Source: DAOUJI01 sp965219565
GTDB lineage: Bacteria; Chloroflexota; Dehalococcoidia; Lucifugimonadales; JAGWBF01
NCBI GenBank assembly: GCA_965219565.1
Contig: OZ244780.1
Coordinates: 2,852,001 to 2,916,000 of the forward strand
DNA: 64,000 nucleotides
Reading direction: 5' to 3'
Under the pieces are notes generated by a model. It was not told the DNA's origin. It saw only the letters and a list, made by a program, of their open reading frames with translations, and ran no database searches. Every line of letters starts with the position of its first letter. Positions within the stretch are counted from its first letter, which is position 1. Positions 18,219-25,997 of the stretch are shown one piece after another. The position numbers and the translations under genes are program-made.

Positions 18219-20540
18219 CTAGGCGTCGGAGTCGCCGTTGCTCCAGAGGGCTTCCAGCACTTTGCCCGGGGACATGGGCAGGGACCTCAGGCGAACTCCC
18301 ACCGCGTCGTATATCGCGTTGGAAAGGGCGGCCATGGGCGGCACTATCGGCACCTCGCCCACACCTCTCACCCCGTAGGGGTGCCCGTCGTTGGGCACCT
18401 CCACGATGACCGTGTCGATCATGGGCAGGTCCAGGCTGGTGGGCATGCGGTAGTCCAGGAAGCTGGAGTTCATTAGCTCGCCCTTGTCGCTCATGTAATA
18501 CTCTTCGTTGAGCGCCCAACCGATGCCCTGGACTGCGCCTCCTTGCATCTGACCCTCCACGTAGGAGGGGTGGATGGCCTTACCAACGTCCTGTAACGCC
18601 GTGTAGCGAAGGACGTCCACCTTGCCGGTGTCCGGGTCCACCTCCACGTCGACTATGTGCAGCGCGAAAGCGTTTCCGACCCTGCGCGGTGACACGTTCG
18701 CCCGCCCGACGATGGGACCTCCCGTGGCGTTGAGCCGGGCCGCCAACTGGCTGAAGGTAAACTTGAGTTCCGAGTCCGACTTGTGGGAAATGAGCCCGTC
18801 GGAGTCCGAGTACTCCACGTCGTCTGTGGACACGTCCCAGATTTTGGCTGCACGCTCTATCATCTGGCGTTTCACGTCCATGGCGGCCTCATAGCAGGCC
18901 CAGCCGGTCTTGAAAGCGACGCCGCTGCCTCCGGTAGTGGATGTGAACCCGACAGTGTCGGTGTCCCCAACCTGGGGCTTTACCTCTTCCGCACTGATTC
19001 CCAGGACTTCTGCCACGTGCATCGCGGCCACAGCTCGGCTGCCGCCGATGTCTGGGGACCCTTCTACCAAGCTCACGGTGCCGTCGGCGTTGACGCTGGC
19101 CGTAGCGCTGGCGGGGCCGGTCCCGTTGAACCAGAAACCGGTGGCTATTCCACGGCCCCGATTCGGGCCTTCCAGCGTGGACTTGTAGTGGTCGTGTTCC
19201 TTGGCGGCTTCCACCATCTCCAGGAACCCGATTCTTCCGAACCGGGGGCCGGTCACCCAGCGCGTCCCTTCTTTGGAGCCGTTGAGGGCTCTGAACTCCA
19301 GCGGGTCTACATCCAACTGTTCGCAGATTTCGTCAACCACGGACTCCATGGCGAAGGCCGCCGCCGGAGAGCCGGGAGCGCGGTAGGCCGCTGTCTTGGG
19401 CTTGTTCAGCAACACGTCCGCCCCGTGGACCTTGGCGTTGGGGATGTCGTACATGGCGTAGATGCACATCGCCCCTATTCCCACCGGCGAGCCGGGAAAC
19501 GCGCCTGCTTCATAGGCCAGGTAGGAGTCAGCGGCTGTGATTTTGCCGTCTTTGGTGACCCCCAGCTTGACCTTCATGTACCCGCCGGAGGTTGGGCCGG
19601 TCGCCTCGAACACTTCCGTCCGGTTCATGGTTATCTTGACCGGGTGGCCCGTCTTTTTGGAAAGAGTCGCCGCGACAGGCTCCAGGTATACCAGGGTCTT
19701 GCCTCCGAACCCTCCTCCGATTTCCATGGGGATGACCTTGACCTTGGACACGGGGATGTCCAGCAGTTGTGCAGTCTGCTCGCGCACTGCGAAGTGTCCC
19801 TGGGTTGAACACCAGACAGTCAGGTTGTCGTCAGCTCCCCAGTGAACTGTGGTGGTCTGCGGCTCGATGTATCCCTGGTGCACCGAGGCGGTGTCGAACT
19901 CCCTTTCCACCACAATGTCGGCTTCATTGAAGCCCTGTTCTACGTCGCCAATTTCGTATTCGAAATCGTTGGCCACGTTGGTGGCTGCGGAGCCGTCGTC
20001 GTCGCGATACCCGCCCATGCGCATGGCCGGGTTGTTCAGGTTGGCCAGCTTCTCGTGGAGGATGGGCGCCCCTTCGGCCATTGCGCTCTTAACGTCCACC
20101 ACAGATGGCAATACCTCGTACTCCACCTGGATGGCAGCCAAAGCTTCCTCGGCTTCATGGGCGCTGGTTGCCGCGACGGCCGCCACAGCGTGGCCTTTGT
20201 ACAACACTTTTTCGGTGGCCAGACAGTTGTTGCTCAGGAACAGGGGATTGTGCATGGCGCCTTCTCCCAGGTCCACGACCTTGCCCGAAGGCTGGGGAAG
20301 GTCCTTTGAGGTCACCACCGCCCGTACGCCGGGCATCGCGAGGGCCTTGGAATAGTCTATGGACTTGATGCGGGCGTGGGCGTAGGGGCTCCTGAGCACC
20401 TTGGCGTAGAGCAGGTCGGGGAGGCTGATGTCCGCCCCATATCTGGCTCTGCCGGTAACCTTGTCGGTGCCATCATGGCGAATGGGCCTGCTGCCCACCA
20501 CTCTGTACTCGGTGTTTGAGAGCACAATGTTAGAAGTCAT
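18219..20540 (-). CDS. Molybdenum hydroxylase large (Mo-cofactor) subunit, xanthine dehydrogenase family
   Basis: The 773-residue subunit has the N-terminal a/b hammerhead (KVTGRARYGADISLPDLLYA) and the cofactor motif EIGGGFGGKTLVYLEP. The segment TAAYRAPGSPAAAFAMES and the C-terminal active-site Glu in RGVGEVPIVPPMAALSNAIY follow. AYRAPG is the general xanthine/aldehyde-type motif and differs from AYxCSFR of form I CO dehydrogenase, so a CO dehydrogenase label is not warranted. It hydroxylates an unknown heterocycle, aldehyde or related compound. It is the third gene of a medium-small-large operon. Confidence 0.9.
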   Translation of the reverse strand: MTSNIVLSNTEYRVVGSRPIRHDGTDKVTGRARYGADISLPDLLYAKVLRSPYAHARIKSIDYSKALAMPGVRAVVTSKDLPQPSGKVVDLGEGAMHNPLFLSNNCLATEKVLYKGHAVAAVAATSAHEAEEALAAIQVEYEVLPSVVDVKSAMAEGAPILHEKLANLNNPAMRMGGYRDDDGSAATNVANDFEYEIGDVEQGFNEADIVVEREFDTASVHQGYIEPQTTTVHWGADDNLTVWCSTQGHFAVREQTAQLLDIPVSKVKVIPMEIGGGFGGKTLVYLEPVAATLSKKTGHPVKITMNRTEVFEATGPTSGGYMKVKLGVTKDGKITAADSYLAYEAGAFPGSPVGIGAMCIYAMYDIPNAKVHGADVLLNKPKTAAYRAPGSPAAAFAMESVVDEICEQLDVDPLEFRALNGSKEGTRWVTGPRFGRIGFLEMVEAAKEHDHYKSTLEGPNRGRGIATGFWFNGTGPASATASVNADGTVSLVEGSPDIGGSRAVAAMHVAEVLGISAEEVKPQVGDTDTVGFTSTTGGSGVAFKTGWACYEAAMDVKRQMIERAAKIWDVSTDDVEYSDSDGLISHKSDSELKFTFSQLAARLNATGGPIVGRANVSPRRVGNAFALHIVDVEVDPDTGKVDVLRYTALQDVGKAIHPSYVEGQMQGGAVQGIGWALNEEYYMSDKGELMNSSFLDYRMPTSLDLPMIDTVIVEVPNDGHPYGVRGVGEVPIVPPMAALSNAIYDAVGVRLRSLPMSPGKVLEALWSNGDSDA

Positions 20541-20562
20541 TACCGCCTCACTTTCCTGTCTT

Positions 20563-20578
20563 TCCGGCGAATGCCGGA
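20563..20578 (+). repeat. Short dispersed inverted repeat (second copy)
   Basis: TCCGGC, GAAT, GCCGGA is related to the repeat at 18138-18155. It lies in the 213-base gap between the small and large subunit genes of the molybdenum hydroxylase. Confidence 0.55.
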
Positions 20579-20601
20579 TCCAGATTCCCTACTATGACAG
20601 A

Positions 20602-20629
20602 GGAGGCCTGTCGGTTCAGACAGGCCTCC
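20602..20629 (-). promoter_or_regulatory. Strong hairpin inside the molybdenum-hydroxylase operon
   Basis: GGAGGCCTGTC pairs perfectly with GACAGGCCTCC across six bases. It stands between the stop of the small-subunit gene and the start of the large-subunit gene. There is no clear T-run, so it may stabilise the upstream message or attenuate transcription rather than terminate it. The 213-base gap is unusual for this operon type. Confidence 0.5.
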
Positions 20630-20753
20630 CATATCCTATCGCTAATGTCATCCCGTCGATGAAACTTACTCACTCGCCTTTGCCCTCACTGGCCCAGTCC
20701 ATCCCCATCTCAATCTTCCCCGTCAATGGGAAGAAGGTTTGGCTGACGGCAGG

Positions 20754-21236
20754 CTAGCTTCCAGCTTTGATCTTGTCGCGCGCGTCCATCACCGCACGGA
20801 TTATCTTGTCATAGCCCGTGCAGCGGCAAAGGTTTCCGGCCAGCCAGTAGCGTATCCGCCCCTCGTCCGGGTCCGGCTCGGAGTCCAGCAGCGCCTTTGA
20901 GGCCACGATGAAGCCAGGTGTGCAGATGCCGCACTGGAGAGCGGCGTTCTCCAGGAAGGCGGTCTGCACGGGGTGAAGGCCGTCCACACTGGCTATGCCT
21001 TCAATGGTGGTGATGTCCTTGCCCTGGGCTTCAACGGCCAGAACAAGGCACGAAGTCACGATGCGACCGTCCCACATGACAGTGCAGGCGCCGCAGTTGC
21101 CGTCGTTGCACCCTTCTTTGGTGCCGGTCATGCCAAGAACATCGCGCAGGACCTCTAGGAGGCTTTGCCGGGCCTCGCAGAGGAAGTCCACGTCTTCGCC
21201 GTTTATCCTGGTCTGGATGTGTATCTTTCCGGCCAT
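20754..21236 (-). CDS. Molybdenum hydroxylase small subunit, two [2Fe-2S] clusters
   Basis: The 160-residue subunit has the plant-ferredoxin-type cluster (GCNDGNCGACTVMWDG) and the four-helix cluster domain with QCGICTPGFIV and LCRCTGYDKIIRAV. These carry electrons from the molybdenum centre to FAD. Length is normal for the family. It starts one base after the medium-subunit stop, so the two are probably translationally coupled. Confidence 0.95.
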   Translation of the reverse strand: MAGKIHIQTRINGEDVDFLCEARQSLLEVLRDVLGMTGTKEGCNDGNCGACTVMWDGRIVTSCLVLAVEAQGKDITTIEGIASVDGLHPVQTAFLENAALQCGICTPGFIVASKALLDSEPDPDEGRIRYWLAGNLCRCTGYDKIIRAVMDARDKIKAGS

Positions 21237-21237
21237 C

Positions 21238-22113
21238 CTAAGCCTCCTTAGCTCGGTCTACGGCGCCCCGGAGGGTGCGTCGGGTCAACACTCCCACGAG
21301 GTGCTTGCGTTGTTTGATGGTGCCTCGCATGTCGTTGATGGGCTTGGCGGCTTCCATGGCGGCCTCAGCGGCCGCCTCAAAGCTGGCGTCGCTTGCTTCC
21401 TTGCCCACCAGGGCGTCTCCGGCCTCCTTCACAAAGAGGGGCGTGGGGGCCACTGACGCCAGGGCGACCCTGGCTGACGTTATCGTCTTCTTGTCCGAGT
21501 CCAACACCACCGACGAGCCCACTCCGGCTATGGCGATGTCCATTTCGTTCCGGGGTATGAACCGCAGGTAGTGGGCGCCTGCGTTGCCGGCGGGAGTCGG
21601 TATCTTGATGGACACCAGTATCTCGCCGTCATTAAGCGTGTTCTGGCCTGGCGCCGTGCAGAAGTCTTCCACGGCTATTTCCCGTGTGCCATTGGGTCCG
21701 GCGACCACGGCCACGGCTCCCAGCACAATCAGGGGCGGAATGCCGTCGGCGCTGGGCGCTGCGTTGCACAGGTTGCCGCCGATGCTGGCCCGACCCTGTA
21801 TCTGGATGCCTCCAATCATAGCGGCGGCGTCGATCAGGCCCGGGTACACCCTGTTCACCGTGTCATCCTGGTATATGCGGTAGCACGGAGTGGCGGCGCC
21901 TACGGTAAGACCGCTCTCCGGGTTGTAGTCCAATGCGTTCGCATCGGGTATGTCTTTGACATCCACTACAAGCTCGGCGCTTCTGCGCCCGACACGCAAC
22001 TGGACCAACAAGTCGGTCCCTCCGGCCAGAGCGCGGGCTTGGCCGCCCTTCTCTGCCATCAAAGCTACAGCTTCGTCCACAGTTCTTGCGGATTTGAACT
22101 CGAAGTCTCGCAA
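21238..22113 (-). CDS. Molybdenum hydroxylase medium (FAD) subunit
   Basis: The 291-residue subunit has FAD-binding signatures ARALAGGTDLLVQLRVGRR and IQGRASIGGNLCNAAPSADG, and the C-terminal CO-dehydrogenase flavoprotein domain. The TTG at 22113 is chosen because AAAGAGGAGG stands seven bases before it; an upstream ATG would add 75 residues unlike the family. It passes electrons from the Fe-S subunit to an acceptor. It is the first gene of the operon. Confidence 0.92.
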   Translation of the reverse strand: MRDFEFKSARTVDEAVALMAEKGGQARALAGGTDLLVQLRVGRRSAELVVDVKDIPDANALDYNPESGLTVGAATPCYRIYQDDTVNRVYPGLIDAAAMIGGIQIQGRASIGGNLCNAAPSADGIPPLIVLGAVAVVAGPNGTREIAVEDFCTAPGQNTLNDGEILVSIKIPTPAGNAGAHYLRFIPRNEMDIAIAGVGSSVVLDSDKKTITSARVALASVAPTPLFVKEAGDALVGKEASDASFEAAAEAAMEAAKPINDMRGTIKQRKHLVGVLTRRTLRGAVDRAKEA

Positions 22114-22200
22114 GGGTTCACCTCCTCTTTGCGGGCGTGGGCATTCTCCGGTAGGGACATCCGATCGAGGGACGCCGCCCGGAACCGGCGCGGCCCTTGC

Positions 22201-22229
22201 ATCATAATTACCTGTCCCTGACGTGTCAA
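22201..22229 (-). promoter_or_regulatory. Promoter of the molybdenum-hydroxylase operon
   Basis: On the minus strand TTGACA (22229-22224) and TATGAT (22206-22201) are 17 bases apart, close to consensus. The predicted start is near 22194, which gives a leader of about 80 bases before the TTG start at 22113. Confidence 0.75.
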
Positions 22230-22418
22230 TTTGCACCGCACGTCCAGGGTTTGCAAGAAGCCGCAGAGAGTATACCAAAAATCCGGCCCTTGGAAAACGT
22301 GGTGTCTCGGTTGAGAGCCAAGATGCCCACGAACGCATTACAAGTTGCTGAGTGACCGAGTTTCAGGCCGCTCGCCGATCGCGGATCGGTTCCTTAGATG
22401 GTCGAGCTTCCGCGGAGG

Positions 22419-23030
22419 CTAGGCGCTGCCGGGCAAGTGCTCGTTCATGATTTGCACGAAGCGCCCCACAAAATCACCTTTGTACAGCCGGGCCAATTCG
22501 GCCATAACCGCCTCCCAGGTAACCGGCGCTGCCCCAGCCTGGACCATCCGCTGCATAGCGCGCTCATGAGCGTCCACGCTTGTCCCACCGGAAGCATCGG
22601 AGACCGCATACACTTCGTACCCGTCCATCAGCAGGTCCAGAGCCGGGAACACTAGGCAGACTTCGGTCCACAACGCGGCAATGATCAGCTTCCTGCGGCC
22701 GGTGGCCTCAACGGCAGAGCGGAACGCCTCTTCTTCCCAGGCGTTGACTGCCTTACGGTCGATGGCTATAACGTCCGGCAGCAGCTTCCGGAGCTCCTCA
22801 ACGGTGTCTCCCTGATAACCCGCGCCGACACCTATCGTGGAAAGGACGATCGGTAAGTCGAACATTGTCGCCGCTTTGGTGAGGGCGGCCACGTTATTTA
22901 GCAGGACCCGGCGGTCGATGGACTTGGTCCCATCGATCAGGGACGGCTGAAAGTCGATCAGAATGAGGGCAGCGTTCTCCGGGGTTAGCAAATGATCGGT
23001 AGCTGGGTCTCGCTTGGTTTGGTTCGTCAT
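22419..23030 (-). CDS. Isochorismatase-family hydrolase (YcaC-like)
   Basis: The 203-residue protein has ALILIDFQPSLIDG with the Asp and AVNAWEEEAFRSAV in the Lys region. IIAALWTEVCLVFPALDLLMDG carries the nucleophilic Cys and YEVYAVSDASGGTS follows. The pattern resembles E. coli YcaC and related hydrolases of unknown substrate. The ATG at 23030 has TAGGAG upstream; an ATG at 23114 would add 28 atypical residues and overlap the MarR gene. It is 80 bases downstream of marR on the same strand, so MarR likely controls it. Confidence 0.88.
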   Translation of the reverse strand: MTNQTKRDPATDHLLTPENAALILIDFQPSLIDGTKSIDRRVLLNNVAALTKAATMFDLPIVLSTIGVGAGYQGDTVEELRKLLPDVIAIDRKAVNAWEEEAFRSAVEATGRRKLIIAALWTEVCLVFPALDLLMDGYEVYAVSDASGGTSVDAHERAMQRMVQAGAAPVTWEAVMAELARLYKGDFVGRFVQIMNEHLPGSA

Positions 23031-23110
23031 CTTCAGCGCTCCTATCTGAATTGGCTGTTGTCGGTGTTGTATTCGTGCCTTGGGCCAAGGACTCGGACGG
23101 TCATCCGCAT

Positions 23111-23584
23111 TCACTGGCAGTCAGTTTCCTCCGCCCTGTGTACGGCGGTTTGGGCGTTCCTCAGCATTCGCTCTACCGTTAGAATCATGACCTCTTGCTC
23201 TTCTTCTGAGATGCCGGCCAGAAATTTGGCGTTATTGGCCTGTACACACTTGGCCAACTCCGGCACCAGACTCCTCCCCGCTTCCGTCAAGTCCAACCTC
23301 ACTAAGCGGCGGTCCCGAGACTGGCGCCGTCTTCGGATGAGTCCTTTCGCCACCAATTTGGCCACCTGCCGACTTATGGCTGCGGCATCAATCGGGATGA
23401 CCCGTGACAGACCGGTTAGAGTGTTCGCTTCTCCCCTGTAGCACATCTCGAGGATAGCCCACTGGACAGGGCTAACGTCGAACGGCGCCAGCTCCTGGCC
23501 CAGCCCCTTTCGCATCGACGATGCCAGGCTGCCTACCCAATAACCGAGTCCACCGTGTACTTGTTCTTCGGATTCGGGGGCCAT
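23111..23584 (-). CDS. MarR-family transcriptional regulator
   Basis: The 157-residue winged-helix protein has the MarR core: FDVSPVQWAILEMCYRG, recognition helix VIPIDAAAISRQVAKLVAKG and the wing RRRRQSRDRRLVRLDLTEAG. It probably senses a small molecule and controls itself and the hydrolase behind it. The ATG at 23584 is preferred. An upstream TTG at 23620 coincides with the -35 box of a consensus promoter and is unlikely to be translated. Confidence 0.9.
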   Translation of the reverse strand: MAPESEEQVHGGLGYWVGSLASSMRKGLGQELAPFDVSPVQWAILEMCYRGEANTLTGLSRVIPIDAAAISRQVAKLVAKGLIRRRRQSRDRRLVRLDLTEAGRSLVPELAKCVQANNAKFLAGISEEEQEVMILTVERMLRNAQTAVHRAEETDCQ

Positions 23585-23591
23585 GTTGGAT

Positions 23592-23620
23592 ATTTTACTT
23601 GTCTTATCATTCTTTGTCAA
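23592..23620 (-). promoter_or_regulatory. Promoter of the marR gene
   Basis: On the minus strand TTGACA (23620-23615) and TAAAAT (23597-23592) are separated by 17 bases. The -10 box ends seven bases before the ATG at 23584, so transcription would start at or next to the start codon, leaving almost no leader. Confidence 0.7.
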
Positions 23621-23710
23621 ATCAACTATTACTCATCAAACAACGCCCAAGCCAAATTGGACTCTCGTTAACCATCAGCGACGGGACCTCGGCAGCCCTC
23701 CGCTAATTGA

Positions 23711-23935
23711 GACCACCCACTGAACGACTTCCGCGAGGGCGCCCTTATGGCCGCTAATCTCGGCGACGACGCTGACACCACCGACGCAATCTACGGCCAA
23801 ATCGCAGGGGCGCATTACGGAGTAGAAGCCATCCCGGCTGAATGGCGGGCACGGCTCACAATGGCGGCGGAAATCACGGCCATGGCCGACAGCCTCTACG
23901 ACCATGCGCGGCGGTCCTTGGAAAGCCGATGTTAA
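23711..23935 (+). pseudogene. C-terminal remnant of an ADP-ribosylglycohydrolase gene
   Basis: The frame encodes NDFREGALMAANLGDDADTT followed by DAIYGQIAGAHYGVEAIP, the C-terminal Mg-binding signature of the ADP-ribosylglycohydrolase/DraG family. Only about 75 residues remain of a family normally near 300. A stop in the same frame lies just upstream and no N-terminal part is seen. It is most likely the leftover of a deleted gene rather than a working short protein. Confidence 0.75.
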
Positions 23936-24165
23936 GGTGGCGAGGTCCAGGTGTCCAAGTCCCAGCGGAAGCCGGTTGTCAGGATGTCGCCCCGAATCTT
24001 GACCTTGTCCCTCAGACTGCCGATTAGATCAGCCGCTCCTCGGGGGTAGGGAAGGACCCTGGCGATAGGCTTGCCGTCCTTGGTTATGATTACCCCGTCG
24101 GCGGCTAGCCCGTCCAACAGAGCCAAGCATTGTTCCTGAAATGTTTCGGCTTCAATCGTATTCAT
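23932..24165 (-). CDS. Phd/YefM-type antitoxin without a toxin partner
   Basis: The 77-residue protein starts MNTIEAETFQEQCLALLDGL and continues VIITKDGKPIARVLP, the DNA-binding N-terminal half of Phd/YefM antitoxins that often pair with PIN-domain toxins. The toxin gene would be expected just downstream on the minus strand. That space holds only the glycohydrolase remnant, whose last bases overlap this gene. It is either an orphan regulator or the remains of a toxin-antitoxin pair. Confidence 0.8.
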   Translation of the reverse strand: MNTIEAETFQEQCLALLDGLAADGVIITKDGKPIARVLPYPRGAADLIGSLRDKVKIRGDILTTGFRWDLDTWTSPP

Positions 24166-24379
24166 CGTGCCACTCCGGTTTACCTGACCCCATTATACGC
24201 CGTACCGCGCCTGGTTCCGAGTTCCGGCGCTCAAACTCGATGCTGACGACTACTAGACAGCTGCCGGCAGGCGAGCGGCTTAGACCCGCTAGCGGATTCC
24301 CTTGGCGTATAGGCGTGGGAGCGCTAAAATAGGTCGTAATCAGGCCGGAAACGGCGCTTCCAACTAACCAGAGGTCGAA

Positions 24380-25978
24380 ATGCCGCTCACCATCGAACTG
24401 TACGACACCACCTTAAGGGACGGCGCCCAGTACGAGGGCATCTCCCTGTCCGTTGACGACAAGCTGGGCATAGCTCACAAGCTTGACGAGCTGGGAATCC
24501 ATTACATCGAGGGAGGTTGGCCGGGTTCCAACCCCAAGGACGCCGAGTTCTTCGAGCAGGCCCGCAACCTGAAGCTGAGCAACGCTGTCCTAACCGCCTT
24601 TGGCGCTACCCGTAAGGCCAACATAACCCCAGACCAGGACGACAACCTCCGGGCATTACTGGACGCCGGCACGTCAGTGGTAACCCTGGTGGGGAAGTCG
24701 TGGGACTTGCACGTCCACGAGATACTCAACACCTCCCTAGAGGAAAACCTGGCGATGGTGCGCGACTCCATATCCTACCTGGCGGGTAAGGGCAAGCGGG
24801 TCTTCTTCGACGCCGAACACTTCTTCGACGGGTACAAGGCCAACGAGCCATACGCAATGGCGGTGGTGAAGTCGGCAGTGGAAGCGGGAGCCGAGTCGGT
24901 GGTCTTGTGCGACACCAACGGCGGCACGTTGCCCAGCGAAATCGTACGCATAGTCGGCAGAGTAAGGGATACCACGCCGGTGGTCCTGGGTATACACACC
25001 CACAACGACTCTGATACAGCCGTGGCGGGAGCTTTGGCCGCGATTGAGGCGGGGGTGACCCAGGTCCAGGGAACCATCAACGGGTACGGCGAACGGTGCG
25101 GCAACGCCAACCTGCTGTCCATTGTCGCCAACCTGAAGGCCAAGCTGGGCTTCGATTGCGTCACCGATGAGCAGCTGGAGTCTCTAACTGAAGTCAGCAA
25201 GTACGTGGCCGAGGTCGCCAACATGCCCCACCATTCGGCCCACCCCTACGTCGGCGCCAGCGCCTTCGCCCACAAGGGCGGTCTCCACGCCCAGGCCGTG
25301 GCCAAGGTGGACCATAGCTATCAGCACATCGACCCCCACACCGTGGGCAACGCGAAGCGGGTCCTGGTCTCGGAACTGTCCGGCCGCAGCAACATCCTGT
25401 ATAAGATCAAAGAGCTGGGCATGGGCGTCGAGGTTGACCAGCAAACAGCCCGGCGGCTACTAGATGAGGTCAAGCTGCTGGAGAGCAAGGGCTTCCAGTA
25501 CGAGGGGGCGGAGGCCTCCTTCGAGTTGCTGGTCAGGAAGATGTCTCCGGACTTCACGCCTCCTTTCCAACTGGTGGACTTCATGACCATGATCGAAGGC
25601 CGCGGCAACGTCAACAGCCACGGCGATATAAAGGCCCAGGTCATGCTGAAGGTGAAGGTGGGCGACGAAGTGATGCACACCGCCGCCGACGGAGTCGGGC
25701 CGGTCAACGCCCTCGACCACGCCTTGAGGAAGGCGCTGCTCCGGTTCTATCCCAACCTGGAGGCGGTGCGGCTGATTGACTACAAAGTGCGGGTCGTAGA
25801 GCAGGAACAGGGAACCGAGGGCGTGGTGAGGGCCTTAATCGACTCCACCGACGGCCACCGCCACTGGAGCACGGTGGGGGCCTCGGAGAACATCATCGAG
25901 GCGAGTTGGATGGCCCTTTCCGACAGCTTCGAATACTGGCTCGTGCGGAACGGTCAAGTCCCTGCCAAGCCTGCCTAG
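24380..25978 (+). CDS. cimA: (R)-citramalate synthase
   Basis: The 532-residue enzyme of the alpha-isopropylmalate/homocitrate synthase group has LYDTTLRDGAQYEGISLS at the start. IHYIEGGWPGSNPKD is characteristic of the citramalate synthase branch, and GIHTHNDSDTAVAGALAA carries metal ligands. A C-terminal LeuA-type allosteric domain follows (about residues 400-530). It condenses pyruvate with acetyl-CoA in the threonine-independent route to isoleucine. It is followed by threonine synthase 19 bases later. Confidence 0.92.
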   Translation: MPLTIELYDTTLRDGAQYEGISLSVDDKLGIAHKLDELGIHYIEGGWPGSNPKDAEFFEQARNLKLSNAVLTAFGATRKANITPDQDDNLRALLDAGTSVVTLVGKSWDLHVHEILNTSLEENLAMVRDSISYLAGKGKRVFFDAEHFFDGYKANEPYAMAVVKSAVEAGAESVVLCDTNGGTLPSEIVRIVGRVRDTTPVVLGIHTHNDSDTAVAGALAAIEAGVTQVQGTINGYGERCGNANLLSIVANLKAKLGFDCVTDEQLESLTEVSKYVAEVANMPHHSAHPYVGASAFAHKGGLHAQAVAKVDHSYQHIDPHTVGNAKRVLVSELSGRSNILYKIKELGMGVEVDQQTARRLLDEVKLLESKGFQYEGAEASFELLVRKMSPDFTPPFQLVDFMTMIEGRGNVNSHGDIKAQVMLKVKVGDEVMHTAADGVGPVNALDHALRKALLRFYPNLEAVRLIDYKVRVVEQEQGTEGVVRALIDSTDGHRHWSTVGASENIIEASWMALSDSFEYWLVRNGQVPAKPA

Positions 25979-25997
25979 CGGCCCGGGACGGTTATTC

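Noticed and set aside
18219..22113. Labelling the molybdenum hydroxylase as CO dehydrogenase (coxMSL).
   Set aside because: The large subunit lacks the AYxCSFR motif of form I CO dehydrogenase and has the general AYRAPG motif.
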